A stretch of DNA of 64,000 bases from Sequoia sempervirens. Lineage: Eukaryota > Streptophyta > Pinopsida > Cupressales > Cupressaceae. The DNA is taken from positions 526,806,751-526,870,750 of the forward strand of contig VDFB02193867.1 in the NCBI GenBank assembly GCA_007258455.2, in the 5' to 3' direction. The first letter of the stretch is position 1. Each line of letters starts with the position of its first letter. The notes under the pieces were generated by a model. It had not been told where the DNA came from and searched no databases. It worked only from the letters and a program-made list of their open reading frames with translations. This document shows, piece by piece, positions 33,633 to 46,126 of the stretch. The position numbers and the translations under genes were made by a program.

Positions 33633-35677
33633 AAATCTAGATTTTTGTATTTTTTTTGTATTTTGTAGGTTCTAGTAATTTGCATTTTCTAAGGTCTTTG
33701 GAGCAGAGTTTGGGGTCCAAACTTGCATCGGTCCTTAAAATTTGATTGCCACATGCATTGTATTTTAGGGGTTGAACTAGTCCTCTTGGAGACCCTTCCA
33801 ATGATGTAAATGGTTATGAATTCCAAGCACCGAGTCAAAAGTTATGACCCCACCAAGTTGGGGTAAATAAATTCCTAGTTTTTTTAAGAATACTATAGTT
33901 AAATTCAGGTTCACAAAAATGTAGAGAAGGGGGATTTGTAGCTCATGGGTTCTCTTCATTCAAAGAGCCTCATGGAGCAAACTACCCTAAACTACATCAA
34001 GGAACAACATGAGAGTTCTAAAATTGGAAAGATCAGGTCATGAAGATTTTCTGGACAAATTGACAAACTCTCAGCCAAAGGAAGTCAGTGCAGGATACAA
34101 ACGACAATGTGGTGTGCTGGTGTCCAAGAGGTGCACTGGAATATCGTACGAACCAAAAAGTGAATTTATCATAGAAAATGGCAAGGTGACTACTAGCAAT
34201 TAGATGTTTAAGAATTTACAGAATGTGGAAAAATGATAGAATATAATAGAATTGAGAATAAAGTAAGGTAAATGATAAGGTAAGAGAACGAGAGATAGAA
34301 AATATTTACAACCACTCAAGTAATGAAGTCTCCAACAAGGAAATATCTTCAATACCTACATGTGTACAATCTGGAGAAGATGTTGAGACTCTATAGGGGT
34401 TTGCCTTATTCAAACCCTCGTTTTGGTTCTCCCACCTCCATGGATAACCAAATAGATAGAGATAAAGAAAGCATGCAATGAGTGATAAAATCAAACCCCG
34501 CTCGAGGAGGAGAAACCATATCAGAAAATGTAGGTGATAAAAGCAATCCCACTCGAGGAGGAGAACCCATATCACAAGATGTAGATGCAATAGATAGGGG
34601 ATGTGTGAAATCCCAAGATTCTTGCAAGCATAAGATAAGGGAGATAGAGTTGCAAGGCTTTAGGAAACCAAAGAGGGAGAGATAGTTGCAAGAGCCAAGA
34701 GAATTGCAAAGGGCGCTGTGAGAGCTTGAGAGTTTGAGGCTACTGTAACAAGTGAGAGATGTGCAAGGAAGAGAAAGATAGGAAAATTTCCAAGATAGAA
34801 GCCAGGAAGGAGAAGAAGCTAGAGAGAAGTTAGAAGCACAAATGAATTTAAAAGAAAGCCTTTAAAGGAAGAGTAGTAGAAAAAATGACATTCCTGAGTA
34901 GTTACAAGGTGTTCTAGGCCATTACCATTGAATAAAGTATATGACAAGTGGAAAATGTTGTGTGGTCTCACAACACGCCCCAAGATTGAAAGACTTGAAA
35001 GATCACTAGAAGTGTAAAGAAAAAGGGAAATCTTAATCAAAGAGTACCTCGTAATGAAAGTGTTTTGGGTACCGGATACCAGAAACCAAAAAAAAATTGA
35101 GAAAGAAAAAGGTAATACGAGTTTGAATGGAAGGCTTCAGTTTGATATTAGAGTTTCGGTAAAATGGAGTCTGGTGAAACTAAAGTTTGGGAAAGTTCAT
35201 GGGTAAAGTTGAATACTAGGTACCAGGTACTAGGTTGCAAAGTAGACTAAAATTTTAAAAGTTTTGAGATAATCTAATGATTCTGATATTTCGGTAGTCC
35301 AGTATATATTTGGGGATTTTATAATATGCTAGAAAGCATGTTATTTATGAGATTTTTGTACTCGCATTTGAATAATGATTTTATTTACATGAGATGTTAT
35401 AAATGTTTTCTTTCTTTAAAAGGGATTTAATGTGTGGAATTTGTGATTGCAAGAGATATGGATTGTGATGCAAAGTTTGGGTATGGACAAAGAGGAAAAT
35501 TTGAATCACTAATAGAATTACATTCAAACTAGTTCGCTTATTGTGGGAGATTATAAGGTAGAGGACTTTGGATCCACTAGAACATTGCAGATCCTGGTAT
35601 TGCACTTACGGTGGAGACAAATGTCAATCTTTGGGAGATCCCATTCTCGAGAGTGGCAGAACTAGAGCCAAGTGATG

Positions 35678-36072
35678 TGTGAGGGAAAAAATTCCACTCC
35701 ATCATTCTAAATGTATTTAAAGTCCCTACACACTATCCTGATTCAAGTTATTATCCTAGTGATAATAATGGAATAGAACCCAAAGAGCTTCAATGTGCAA
35801 TTGGAGTTGACCTTCATTGACTTTAATTGCAATTCTCCTATAAGTCTCTATATTCCACATGCCTTGATGTGATTGGTCCATTGGATTTCCTCTCATGTAT
35901 TTTTATTATCCTCTCTAAGCCTTGTGTTCTATAAAAGGCTAGAGGATACCTCTTCTTCATTTTAAGTTTAGAATTTGTGGATTCTAGAAGAGAATAAGAC
36001 TTTTCTGAGTTTTGTTCTTTTTTTCCCATTTTTTGAATTATTTCAGTGTAAAACTTTATATGCACATAGACA
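35678..36072 (+). repeat. LTR-like block with TATA box (copy 2)
   Basis: Counterpart of 23667-24059. It has TATAAAAGG at 35930-35938, an ACATAGACA end and then TTAATATCAGAGC, a better-preserved iMet-type primer site than in copy 1. Confidence 0.5.
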
Positions 36073-36839
36073 TCGATTAATATCAGAGCTTATTGGATAG
36101 CTACCAATCTCATGAATCTTTTGTAGTTGGTTTTGCTAGTTCAGTTGAATAAGACTATATGTTGTGTTTTTTAAGGATGCATAGAAAACCTACAAAGTAT
36201 CTAAACAAATCCTCTCTGTTCAAAAGCTTGCACCATTTTATATGTTGTTGTGAACAATTTTGGTGAAGTATAAAGTGGTTTTTTTTGTTTTAGTTGATTC
36301 TTTGGGGCATGCATGGAGAATAACTGGGAGAACATTTTAATTTTCAATATTTTTTATGCTTTATTTTAGAATATATGTTTAAATTCTGGAAAATGTTCCA
36401 AAAATTAAATGAATGGATGGAATTTTATTGAAAATCTTTAGTTTTTTCTATGAAATTGTTAAATGCTTAATGCTAAATCTAGTTAAGTGATAGCAAATGG
36501 TTGTTAACGTCATGAACTATTGTTTCAAATCTTTTGATTTTCATGATATTTGTCTTTATGAACCAATTAATAAAACTCAGTGCCTAATACAATTCAAGAT
36601 CACCATAGTCCCTTTGAGATTAACAACAATATCACATCAAACCCGAGAGCGATCCTAGTGCAACCATGACCTAGTTATTGAAGACTTGGGATTAAACTGA
36701 AGTCAATATTTCTCTATTAAATTAGAATCCCATTTTAGATTGTCTTTATTTCATATCTTTCAAGAAGAATAGTCCTCTTCGCAGTCTTGTCTGTGAAGGT
36801 ATTATTCACCCTATTTTCCTACAAGTGAAATCGTTGTCA

Positions 36840-37876
36840 ATAGGAGTTGGCGCTAGAAGGAGGGCTATCATATGTTGAATTATTAGTTCTGAGTTTCACA
36901 AGAAGTTTGAAAAGTGAAAGTGAGTGCAAGCTAACTTTTCAGTATGTTAGTTGAGAAACTTTGGAAAACATTTAACCAGAATTTACATCCTTTGAGTTTA
37001 TTCACCTTTGGTAGAGTTATTGAGTGTAGAATTCATGATACAATTGATCATGGTGAACTCGAGTGTGAATTTTTTTTAACTAGGGTAAGTTTGGCCATGA
37101 GTAAAGTGATTTCATTAACATAAGAGGTTCTAACTGCTAGAAGAAGGGGATTGTTAGCAAGAAAAAATTTAAACCCTAGTGGAATTAGAAATATTAAAAA
37201 ATTAATTGATACATCAAAATAGTTGGAAAACTATGATTATTATAAAGAAAATCCTAACATTTTGCAAGAAAATGGGTGAGAATGTCAAGCTTGAGAGACA
37301 TCGCATTAAAAATGAGGAAATGACATTCATGAGTCATCATTCTCTCTATACGTGGAAAATGCAGCTAATGAGTAGGAAAATCAAGCGGGAAATGCATGTA
37401 TTGTGCTCCAAAATGAAAATTTAGAAGTTATAAAAGAAAATTTTCCTGATTTTATACAAGATATAGAATATAAACTTTTACTTTTTCTCTTTCTGATAAC
37501 AATACAAATAGTACTATATCTTGGTCTAACAAAATGCAAAGTGAAGACAGGGTTGAAATCATGAAGATTTTTAGAGGAGGAAATAGAGAAATGGACACAA
37601 CCGTTCATGGAAATGGACCAGGCCTGGAGGAAGGTAGAGTATGGTTGCATCAGACGAAGTGCGTGTAATTGATCTTTAATGAGATCATTTTCATACATAT
37701 GAGCTAGATTATTGGTAAGTACACTTTTGAATTTATGAATATTAAACGCAAAAAAATTAAAATAATTCATTGTTACAGTAGGACAGTAGAAATCTTGTTG
37801 AAAGAATTTAACAATAAACCTGTTGTAATTCGTACCAAAATTGCAAAGGAAATAGTCCTAGAAATTGAATTAAATT
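36840..37876 (+). pseudogene. Plus-strand gag-like relic (copy 2)
   Basis: Same arrangement as 24834-25868 but with more stops (for example the frame equivalent to KEFNDKPIVIRTKIAKEIVL near 37800-37865). It ends abruptly with the repeat and no protease follows. Confidence 0.35.
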
Positions 37877-38132
37877 GTTCTATTAAGGTAAATATTTTTT
37901 TATGATAGAATTAGGGTAGTTAAGGTTAGTTTAATTTTTGTAGGGATTTGTTTTGTTTTGTTTTGTTTCTTTGTTTTTATTTTCTTTTTTTTGTCTAGCC
38001 CAACATTAGCGAATTTTGCTTTAACTTATCTTGCATATGAGAGTTAATCCAAAAATTTGTAAAAATTGAGATATGAAATGTAAAATGATAAAACCATGCA
38101 CAAAAAAAACACGCTTTAAGATACACAAAAAG

Positions 38133-38133
<1 letters not shown>
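37877..38133. other. Spacer, no gene
   Basis: T-rich and A-rich sequence including a TTTTGTTTTGTTTTGTTTC run near 37948. Nothing supported. Confidence 0.4.

Positions 38134-38223
<90 letters not shown>
38134..38223. repeat. (TA)n microsatellite, about 45 units
   Basis: Uninterrupted TA dinucleotide tract of 90 bp followed by a short (GTAT)n tail. Tracts of this length are length-variable and prone to assembly error. Confidence 0.95.
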
Positions 38224-38225
<2 letters not shown>

Positions 38226-39017
38226 AGTATGTATGTATGTATATACATGAGATATCAAAAATCCTACAAAAAGATCAAAAATGTCAAAAAAAGAGTATGT
38301 GGAGTTGCAAAAGATAGTAGCCATTTAGTTGATATGGGAAACCTCGTCTATTAGGGCTAAATACCCTATGTAGGTGAGTTCCTGGTGAAATTTAAAGTCG
38401 TGAATATGGAGGTCAATGAGGAAAGGCCAAAGTGGAACCACTTCCTTGTGTTCTAGGAACTAAGGAATATCATCCATGAAGGGATCCACAATGGTCAGAT
38501 GTGTAATAGATAAAATAGTATCTAGATTCTCCAGATATTTAGGCCTTACTATCAAACTGGAAGTAGAGTGAAAATCTTCAAAATGTAGCACAATATCTAG
38601 AAGTGACACTACAAAATGAGAAGCCATATGTCAGAATAAAAATGAAAGTAGCAACTGGATTCAACATATTTTTCCACAAGGACTAAGCACAAATTTGGTA
38701 CAGTGAAATTGGAAGTCCTAATGAAGAAAACCTTTTCAAACTTTTGCAGAGTGATAATTCCTAAGAAAAAATTCTAGTGGAAAGAGAAACCTAAGAAAAT
38801 TGGAGTATCCATAGCCAAGAAGAAAATGAGAATGCATAGAGAAAAATTACAAAAATTAAGCAAGAGAGCTAAAAAATAAAAAGTGTGAAGAATTCAAGAA
38901 GAGATGTAGAATTTATAGAGAATCGCGAGGAAGTTACGGTACATAGTTTCCTTGAGTAAAATCTTGGAAATCGTAAGCAAGGTGGCAACCGGATAATTAT
39001 TCTCAAAATTAAAGGTT
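38224..39017. other. Spacer left of element 3, no gene identified
   Basis: No open frame above noise and no recognised motif. Confidence 0.4.
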
Positions 39018-39022
39018 AAATC
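39018..39022. repeat. Element 3 target-site duplication (left)
   Basis: AAATC before the LTR start TGTAAGG; repeated at 46122-46126. Confidence 0.9.
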
Positions 39023-40488
39023 TGTAAGGAAAATTAGATGCGGAAAACAATTATCCTAACATCAATACCATAGGAAAGAATGCAGAAACACTTTAAAATT
39101 TACAATTACAGTCAAGTTAAGATGCACTATGAAATAGATTACAGAAAATAGAGTTTTTGACAATCACACTAGAACACCAAATATACGTGGGAAAACCCTT
39201 ACGGGAGAAAAACCCACCACACCAAGAGAAATCACTTTGTATTATAGTAATTGAAATTACATACAATTCCAGATTTATCTTTTTGGTGTCATTATACAAC
39301 AACAATCACCATTAACAAATTTTCTCAAGAACCTTTTCTGTTTACAATCTTTATAGAATCAAAATTCACACTGATATAGTTCAAACTCTTCACACTCCAC
39401 TGTTGATTGAACCAACAACCATCACAAACTGCAATCATAGAGTATATCTCTATTGTTCCATGTCCATCGAGCTTCCTCATAGAACCATCGCAATGAACAG
39501 ACTTCCAACGGCTCCACAAGACTCCACATAGGATGGTCTTACTCGGTCAACAGAATTCACAATGTACTGGCATCTCGGTGAGACACTAACAGTGTCTCGC
39601 CGATTCCATATATACTTTATACCGATGTCACCAAGAGTCATCGTAGTCACTAGGATGTTCCATCAAGCTTCAAGAGATACACCGAGTCATCACGCAGTCA
39701 TCCAGACCTACCGCTTTCGCCAGGAGATCATAGCGAGACATCAAAGGTTATAGCGAAGTCATATAGACATGAGTATTTCATTTATCAAGAGTATCAAGCT
39801 TCGGTGAGACTTCATATAGATGTCACAAGTCACTCTGAAGAAAACATTATGTTGACATAACATATTGATCTCGCCTAGACCTCATGTTGATATTCTCCAC
39901 ATGTACCACTATCGCCCAAACTAATAACTTTCGGTGTGACATTATATCGATGAGACTAAGTCATAGCGAGCTCCGAAGAATAGTTGACAAGACAAGAGCT
40001 TATCACTGAGACGTCTCCCTAAGATCATTAAGTTACCCCGAAGATTCTTCAACATCGGCGAGACTCATCAAAGTTGCTAAGACATATCCACTTTGGTAGG
40101 ACATCTTACCGATGGCACTTCATTCGACCAAGTCTCCCTGATGAAACAAACCAAACACTATCAATGTAACATTATCACTTCACTGATACATTTTAGTGAG
40201 AACCTTTAGCTTCACTGAAGACCATAGTCGCCAAGAGTCTCCTCGATGTACGATTGAATGGCCTATCAGCCAGAGATCTCCCGAGTGCTATGAGGTCATA
40301 ATGAATACATCATGTTGCAGTGATAGACTCCACAGTGTAACCTTTCGGCAAGACAATAAAAAGGTCACAGTGACCTATTTAGAACTGAATAAAACAAACT
40401 GCTAGTCTGCTAGAAAATTAGGATGTCACACCGACTTGGCTCTAATGGAGGTTTTAGCTTGTATTTTTTGAGGCACATATTTCCAACA
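39023..40488 (-). repeat. Element 3 3' LTR
   Basis: Plus strand TGTAAGGAAAATTAG to CATATTTCCAACA. Contains several GAGACATC/TCGCCGA-like words in its middle. A TATAAAG-like box reads on the minus strand near 39610-39622. Confidence 0.9.
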
Positions 40489-40499
40489 ATCTCCCACTT
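40489..40499 (-). promoter_or_regulatory. Element 3 polypurine tract
   Basis: The minus strand reads AAGTGGGAGAT immediately before TGTTGGAAATATG, the usual copia arrangement. Confidence 0.85.
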
Positions 40500-42150
40500 G
40501 ATGAAGATCATACAGGCACCTCCAGAGCACAAAAATTACTTACTGAAAATCATGGGCTCTAAGGCCCATTGAACTAGCACACCACCTAAACTTGTCTGTG
40601 CTCACTGGCTTTGTTAATGCATCTGCAACATTCTCTAGAGTATCAACTTTTTCCAAATTAACCTTTCCATCCTCAACCATATCTCATACAAAATGGTATT
40701 GTACATCTATATGTTTCATCTTGGCATGGAAAGTAGGGTTCTTTGCTAGACAAATGGCACTCTGACTGTCACATAAAATAGTTATTTCCCCTGCATCAAA
40801 ACCAATGTTAGAACACAAACATTTCAACCATACAACTTCTTTACAAGCATGGGTAGCTGCCATATATTCAGCCTCTATAGTGGACAAAGTGACTACGGCT
40901 TGTTGCTTGCTCATCCAACTCACTGCACCACCATTCATCATGAAAAATATCCACTGGTGGACCTCCTGCTGCCAATGTTTCCTACCCAATCAGAATCCGC
41001 ATAACCACGAATACTGAGATTCCTTTGTGATTCAATCAAGTTCCCATGGTAACACAAAGCAAAATCTGAAGTTCCCTTCAAATACCTAAACACCCTCTTC
41101 ACAGTATCCCAATGTATTCTTGTTGGATTAGCCATAAATTGACTAAATACTCCCACTGCTTTGGCAATGTCTAGCCTTTTACAAAAAAATTGCATACATA
41201 AGACTACCTACAACACTAACATAGGGAACATTGGTCATGTCCTCCATCTGAGTAGGAGATTTTCAACAGTCCTCAATAGATAGCTTCGTTCCTACATGAC
41301 TGGAACAACTAACTGCTTGCAATCATTCATACAAAATCTCTCAAGTACAGTCCCGATATACTTACTTTGACTGAGCCAAAGCTTTCTATTATGTCTGTCC
41401 CTAGTTATCTCCATCCCCAGAATATACCTTGCTGCACCAAGATCCTTCATTTCAAACTTAGCAGACAACTGAGACTTAAGATCATAAATCATTAGCTTGC
41501 TATTTCCTATGAACAACATATCATCAACATAAAGAGAAATAACAAGTACTTGATCACTTTCAGCTTTATAATATATGCAGTGATCAGATTTTGATCTCAC
41601 AAATCCCAAAGACAAAACAAACATATCAAATTTCTGGTACCACATTCTAGGTGACTGCTTTAACTCGTACAGAGACTTCTTTAATTTGCATACCAATTTT
41701 TCTTTACCTTTTTCAACAAAGTGCTCAGGTTGGGACATATAGATTTCTTCTTCAAAATCATCATGAAGAAATGTTGTCTTCACATCCATCTGTTCAACCT
41801 CTAAGTCATACGCTGCTACAAGTGACAATAGAAATCTAACGGATGTCAGATTTGCTATAGGAGAAAAAATTTCCCCATAATAAATTCCCTCTACCTAGGA
41901 ATAACCCTTTGCAACTAGTCTTGCCTTGTACTTTTCTACACTACCATCCAGACCAATCATTTTCTTAAATACTCATTTGCAGCCCATAGGTTTTCTACCT
42001 TTAGGCAAGGGCACCAAACTCCAAGTTTCATTTTTATCTAATGATGCCATTTCTTCATTCATGGCTTCCAACCAAGAATCTGAATCAGACATTTTAAATT
42101 CCTCCTTTACAGTCCTAGGCTCATCAGTGCTAGAAATCAAGGCATAGGCA
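40500..42150 (-). pseudogene. Element 3 reverse transcriptase and RNase H
   Basis: Minus strand, from about 42150: WLEAMNEEMASLDKNETWSL, then a stop where KW is expected (TGG to TGA), KARLVAKGYS, a stop (CAG to TAG), then frame 41292-41828. That frame has QMDVKTTFLHDDFEEEIYM, ELKQSPRMWYQKF and an intact catalytic YVDD at 41520-41531. After a stop come RLDIAKAVGVFSQFMANP and YADSDWVGNIGSRRSTSGY. Frame 40684-40989 supplies RNase H residues TIEAEYMA and LCDSQSAICLAKN, ending with ALTKPVSTDKF near 40615. RT core motifs are well kept; loss of function comes from stops. Confidence 0.9.
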
Positions 42151-43260
42151 CAAGTAGAGTCAATTAATGAGAAACCATACCTATCTGGTTGTTTCCTTTC
42201 TCAGGTTGACCTCCTCACTGGTTGAGGCTGAGGTTCTTCTTCTTCAGAACTTTCAGAACTGCTTGAGCTCTCCTCAATTTCAGGTATATTTTGAATTTTC
42301 AATTCCTCTTTCTTTGGTGTAGGAGGAATTAGTGCTACATCCTTATTATTTTCTAACTTTGTCTCTGATTGCAGATCCAAGGTGGAAGGTTTCAGCTCAT
42401 GAAAGATTACACTTCTGCTATATACAACCTTCTCTGTAATAGGATTCCAAAGCTTGTATCCTTTAATGTTAACACTATAGCCAATAAAAATACACTTGAC
42501 AGCCTTGTTTCCCAACTTAGATCTTTTTACATCCAGCACATGAGCAAATGCCTCACAGCCAAAGACTTGAATATGTCTAAGAGAGGGCTTCTTACCAGAC
42601 CATGCTTCCAAAGGTGTCTTCTCAACAAGAGCAGAGTTTGGAGAATGGTTAATTAAGTAACATGCAGTAGCAGTAGCTTCAGCCCAAAATTTCTCTTCCA
42701 AACCAGCACTACTAAGCATACTTCGTGCTCTCTCCATCACTATCCTATTGAACCATTCTGCAACTCCATTCTACTGTGGAGTGTAAGGTGTAGTATTGTG
42801 TCTTTTGATCCCATGGTCTTTATAGTATTTTTCAAATTCATCAGAATAGAATTCACCACCATTATCAGTCCTTAAGCATTTTATTGTTTTACCAGTCTGA
42901 TTTTCAACAAGATTTTTAAACTCCTTAAATCGACTGAACACTTCTGATTTACTTTTCAAAAAATATATAAATGCTCTTCTTGAATAATCATCAATGAACA
43001 ACACATAGTATCTTGATTTAGACAAAGAAGGAACATCTACTAGACCAAACACATCCAAATGAATATAGTCATAAAATGAAACACGATGTTGCTTTCCATA
43101 TATACAGTGTTCACAGAATTGAAATTCCAGATTACAATCTTCAAGCCCCTCAACCAAGTTTTTGTTCTTCAAGGTTTTTAAACCTTTTTCTCCTATGTGG
43201 CCTAACCTATGATGCAAAATCATAGTCTTCTTTGTAGGAAGTTTTACTTTCATAGAGTTT
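42151..43260 (-). pseudogene. Element 3 integrase
   Basis: Frame 42771-43253 opens MILHHRLGHIGEKGLKTL and FCEHCIYGKQ, the full HHCC zinc-binding set. The core shows IHLDVFG (first Asp), FIDDYSRRAFIYFLK and LRTDNGGEFYSDEF (second Asp), then TPYTPQ, a stop at CAG to TAG, and NGVAEWFNRIV with the catalytic Glu. Frame 42201-42740 continues with SSAGLEEKFWAEATATACYL and HIQVFGCEAFAHV, then an acidic Ser/Glu run before the RT. All catalytic residues are present; only the premature stops are disabling. Confidence 0.9.
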
Positions 43261-43370
43261 ACATAATTAGGGTTATTTCCCTCTTTACCTCCATGGGCAA
43301 CTTTTAGTGACTTCGAAGAGACACTGTTACATTGAACAACTTGTGCATCCAGCTTGTACAGGGTACCAAT

Positions 43371-43720
43371 TCAAGCACCTCTAGCCAGCACCATTGAACC
43401 TCTAGTCATCTTGTAGCCACTTCTCGAGAACAAGACTTGTACTCTGATATCATTAAGCTTACTTACAGAAATTAGATTATGAGCCAGACCTGGTATGTGC
43501 ATAACATCATTGATCCCCTTTATTCTGCCATTAGGGAATTGGATTCTGACTCTTCCATGACCAACAATTTCCAAAGTTGAATCACTCACCAAGTGCACCT
43601 TTCCACCATCGTATTCCTCATACTTTGTGAAGCATTCTTTGTGAGATGTCATGTGGAATGATTCTCCAAAATCAATCATCCAAACATCATCTGATGCCTA
43701 TGTAGCCAAGGTTGCAATGA
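43371..43720 (-). pseudogene. Element 3 aspartic protease
   Basis: Reads DDVWMIDFGESFHMTSHKEC; the copia protease normally has Asp-Ser-Gly-Ala/Cys, here Asp-Phe-Gly-Glu, so the active-site Ser is substituted. Downstream NDVMHIPGLAHNLISVSKL is a standard copia motif. A stop at about 43699 precedes it and another at about 43370 follows. Confidence 0.8.
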
Positions 43721-44515
43721 AGGTGTCACCATCACTATGAGAAGAACCATTATCAGAAGACCCCTTCTTTTTCTTTTTCTCCTCTTTACAATCCTTTTGG
43801 ACATGACCAGGTTGTCCACAGTTCCAGCACTTCACCTTGGACTTCTTGTCAGGAGACTTTGATCTCCCCTCTTATTTTGATTTGGACTTCTTGTCCTTCT
43901 TCTTGCCTTTCTCCTTTGACCTTCCTCTGGCAGCAAGAGCCTCCTTCACCATCTCAGAAGACTTCCTCCTCATTTCTTTTGATAGCAAAGAACCAACAAT
44001 ATCTTCCATCTTGAAACTGGATGTTGTACTCCCAATAGCCATCACTAGATGATCCCAACAGTCTAGCAAATAACACAACAGAAGCATACAACGATCTTCT
44101 TCTTCAATCTTTACACCAATAGATGTTAATTGTGTGAGCAGCATGTTAAATGCATTCAAATGATCAGCTACAGACCCTCTTTCTTGCATTCTCAAAGAGT
44201 AGAGCTTTTTCCTTAGGAACAACCTATTCACCAAAGATTTCCCCTAATAAATAGATGCCAGTCTCTTCCACAAGGAAGAGGAAGTCTTCTCTTCATGCAC
44301 ATTGAGAAGAACCGAGTCTTCCAAATAGAGCCTTATTAGCCCTTTAGATTTCCTATCTACAAGGTCCCAATCTTCTTGCTTCATTCCTGTAGGTTTAGTT
44401 CCAGACACAACAATTGAAAGATCTTGATCTACTAAGAGATCCTCCATCTTGAGTTTCCATAACTCAAATTTATTGCCATTGAATTTCTCTATTTCAATCT
44501 TCTCATATGAACTAC
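43721..44515 (-). pseudogene. Element 3 gag with CCHC zinc knuckle
   Basis: Begins near 44511 with EIEKFNGNKFELWKLKMEDL, a typical copia gag opening, but no in-frame ATG is found just upstream. It continues WDLVDRKSKGLIRLYLED, a TAA at 44244, and LYSLRMQERGSVADHLNAFN. A Lys/Arg-rich tail and a stop precede the knuckle CWNCGQPGHVQKDC (43786-43834), a perfect C-x2-C-x4-H-x4-C for RNA packaging. Confidence 0.9.
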
Positions 44516-44620
44516 ATATCTTAATCTGTAATTAGAAATAACAATCTCTACAAGACTCCCACTGAACAGAATTGACACAAAAAACCTAATGTACCCCCCA
44601 AGGATAACACAACTGGCCAG

Positions 44621-44632
44621 GCTCTAATACCA
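44621..44632 (-). promoter_or_regulatory. Element 3 primer binding site (tRNA-iMet type)
   Basis: The minus strand reads TGGTATTAGAGC two bases inside the 5' LTR. Confidence 0.9.
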
Positions 44633-44634
44633 CT

Positions 44635-46121
44635 TGTAAGGAAAATTAGATGCGAAAAACAATTCTCCTAACGTCAATACCACAGGAAAGAATGCAGATA
44701 CACTTTAAAATTTACAATTACAGTCAAGTTAAGATGCACTATGAAATAGATTACAAAAAAAAGAGTTTTTGACAATCACACTAGAACACCAGATATACGT
44801 GGGAAAACCCTTATGGGAGAAAAACCCACCACACCAAGAGAAATCACTTTGTATTATAGTAATTGAAATTACATACAATTCCAGACTTATGTTTCTGGTG
44901 TCATTATACAATAGCAATCACCATTAACAAATTTGCTCAGGAACCTTTTCTATTTATAGTCTTTATAGAATCAAAATTCACACTGATACAGTTCGATCTC
45001 TTCACACTCCACTGTTGATTGAACCAACAACCATCACAAACTACAATCACATAGTATATTTCTATTTTTCCATGTCCGTCAAGCTTCCTCATAGAACTGT
45101 CGCAATAAACATACTTCCAACGGTTCCACTTCGGCTCCTTTGATTCATCCACGAGACTCCACATAGGATGGTCTTACTCAGTCAACAAAATTCACAATGT
45201 ACTGGCATCTTGGTGAGACACTAACAGTGTCTCGCCGATGCCATATATACTTTATATCGATGTCGCCAAGAGTCATCGTAGTCACCGGGATGTTCCATCG
45301 AGCTTCAAGAGATACACCGAGTCATCATGCAATCATCCTGACCTACCGCTTTCGCTAGGAGATCATAGCAAGACATCAAAGGTTATAGCAAAGTCATAGA
45401 CATGAGTATTTCATTCGGCAAGAGTATCGAGCTTCAGTGAGACTTCATATTGATGTCACAAGTCACTCTAAAGAAAACATTCTATCGACATAACATATCA
45501 ATCTCACCTGGACCTCATGCCGATATTCTCCACATGCATCGCTATCACCCAAACTAATTACTTTTAGTGTGACATTATACAAATGACACTAAGTAACAGT
45601 GAGCTCTGAAGAATAGTCGGAAAGACAAGAGCTTATCACTGAGACATCTCCCCAAGATCATTAAGTTACCCTGAAGATTCTTCAACATCGGTGAGACTCA
45701 TCAAAGTCGCTAAGACATATCCACTTCGGTAGGGAATCTTACCAATGACACTTCATTCGACCAAGTCTCCTTGATGAAACAAACCAAACACTATCGGTGT
45801 AACATTAACACTTCGCTGAGACATCTTAGCGAGAACCTTTAGCTTCACTGAAGAACATAGTCGCCAAGAGTCTCCTCGATGCACGATTGAATGGCCCGTC
45901 GGCCAGAGATCTCCCAAGCGCTCTGAGGTTATAATGAATACATCATGTTACAGTGATAGACTCCACAGTGTAACCTTTTGGCAAGACAATAACAAGGTCA
46001 CAGTGACCTATTCAAAACTGAATAAAACAAACTACTAGTCGGCCAAACAATTAGGATGTCACACCGACTTGGGTCTAATGGAAGTTTCATCCTATATTGT
46101 TTGAGGCACATATTTCCAACA
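44635..46121 (-). repeat. Element 3 5' LTR
   Basis: Plus strand TGTAAGGAAAATTAG to CATATTTCCAACA, matching 39023-40488. A TATAAAG-like box on the minus strand lies near 45245-45257. Confidence 0.9.
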
Positions 46122-46126
46122 AAATC
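46122..46126. repeat. Element 3 target-site duplication (right)
   Basis: AAATC, identical to 39018-39022. Confidence 0.9.

Larger units (their letters stand above)
32789..37876. repeat. 5.1-kb direct repeat, copy 2
   Basis: Colinear with 20755-25868. It shares every sub-feature: gag relic (minus), GAGTCAAAAGTTATGACC at 33832-33849, LTR-like block at 35678-36072 with TATAAAAGG at 35930-35938, and plus-strand gag-like relic. The left end runs into a gypsy protease (minus); the right end stops at GAATTAAA and is followed by TTGTTCTATTAAGG instead of protease. Confidence 0.8.
39023..46121 (-). mobile_element. Element 3: full-length Ty1/copia retrotransposon
   Basis: A 7.1-kb element with LTRs of 1466 and 1487 bp, AAATC target duplications, an iMet-type primer site at 44621-44632 and a polypurine tract at 40489-40499. 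On the coding strand the LTR starts TGTTGGAAATATG, a start common among plant copia families. Gag, zinc knuckle, protease, integrase, RT and RNase H lie in the copia order on the minus strand. About ten in-frame stops break the single polyprotein; most sit at codons where Gln, Arg or Trp is expected. LTR similarity is roughly 92% over parts compared by eye. Confidence 0.95.

Noticed and set aside
20755..37876. Reading the 5.1-kb repeats as LTRs of one giant retrotransposon
   Set aside because: The ends lack TG...CA and target duplications, and each copy itself contains gag relics that run on into different protease sequences outside the repeat.
38021..38354. Ile/Tyr repeat frames across 38134-38223
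   Set aside because: Pure (TA)n microsatellite translated as alternating Tyr-Ile.
42369..42656. Plus-strand 95-residue frame inside element 3
   Set aside because: Antisense shadow of the copia integrase frame at 42201-42740.
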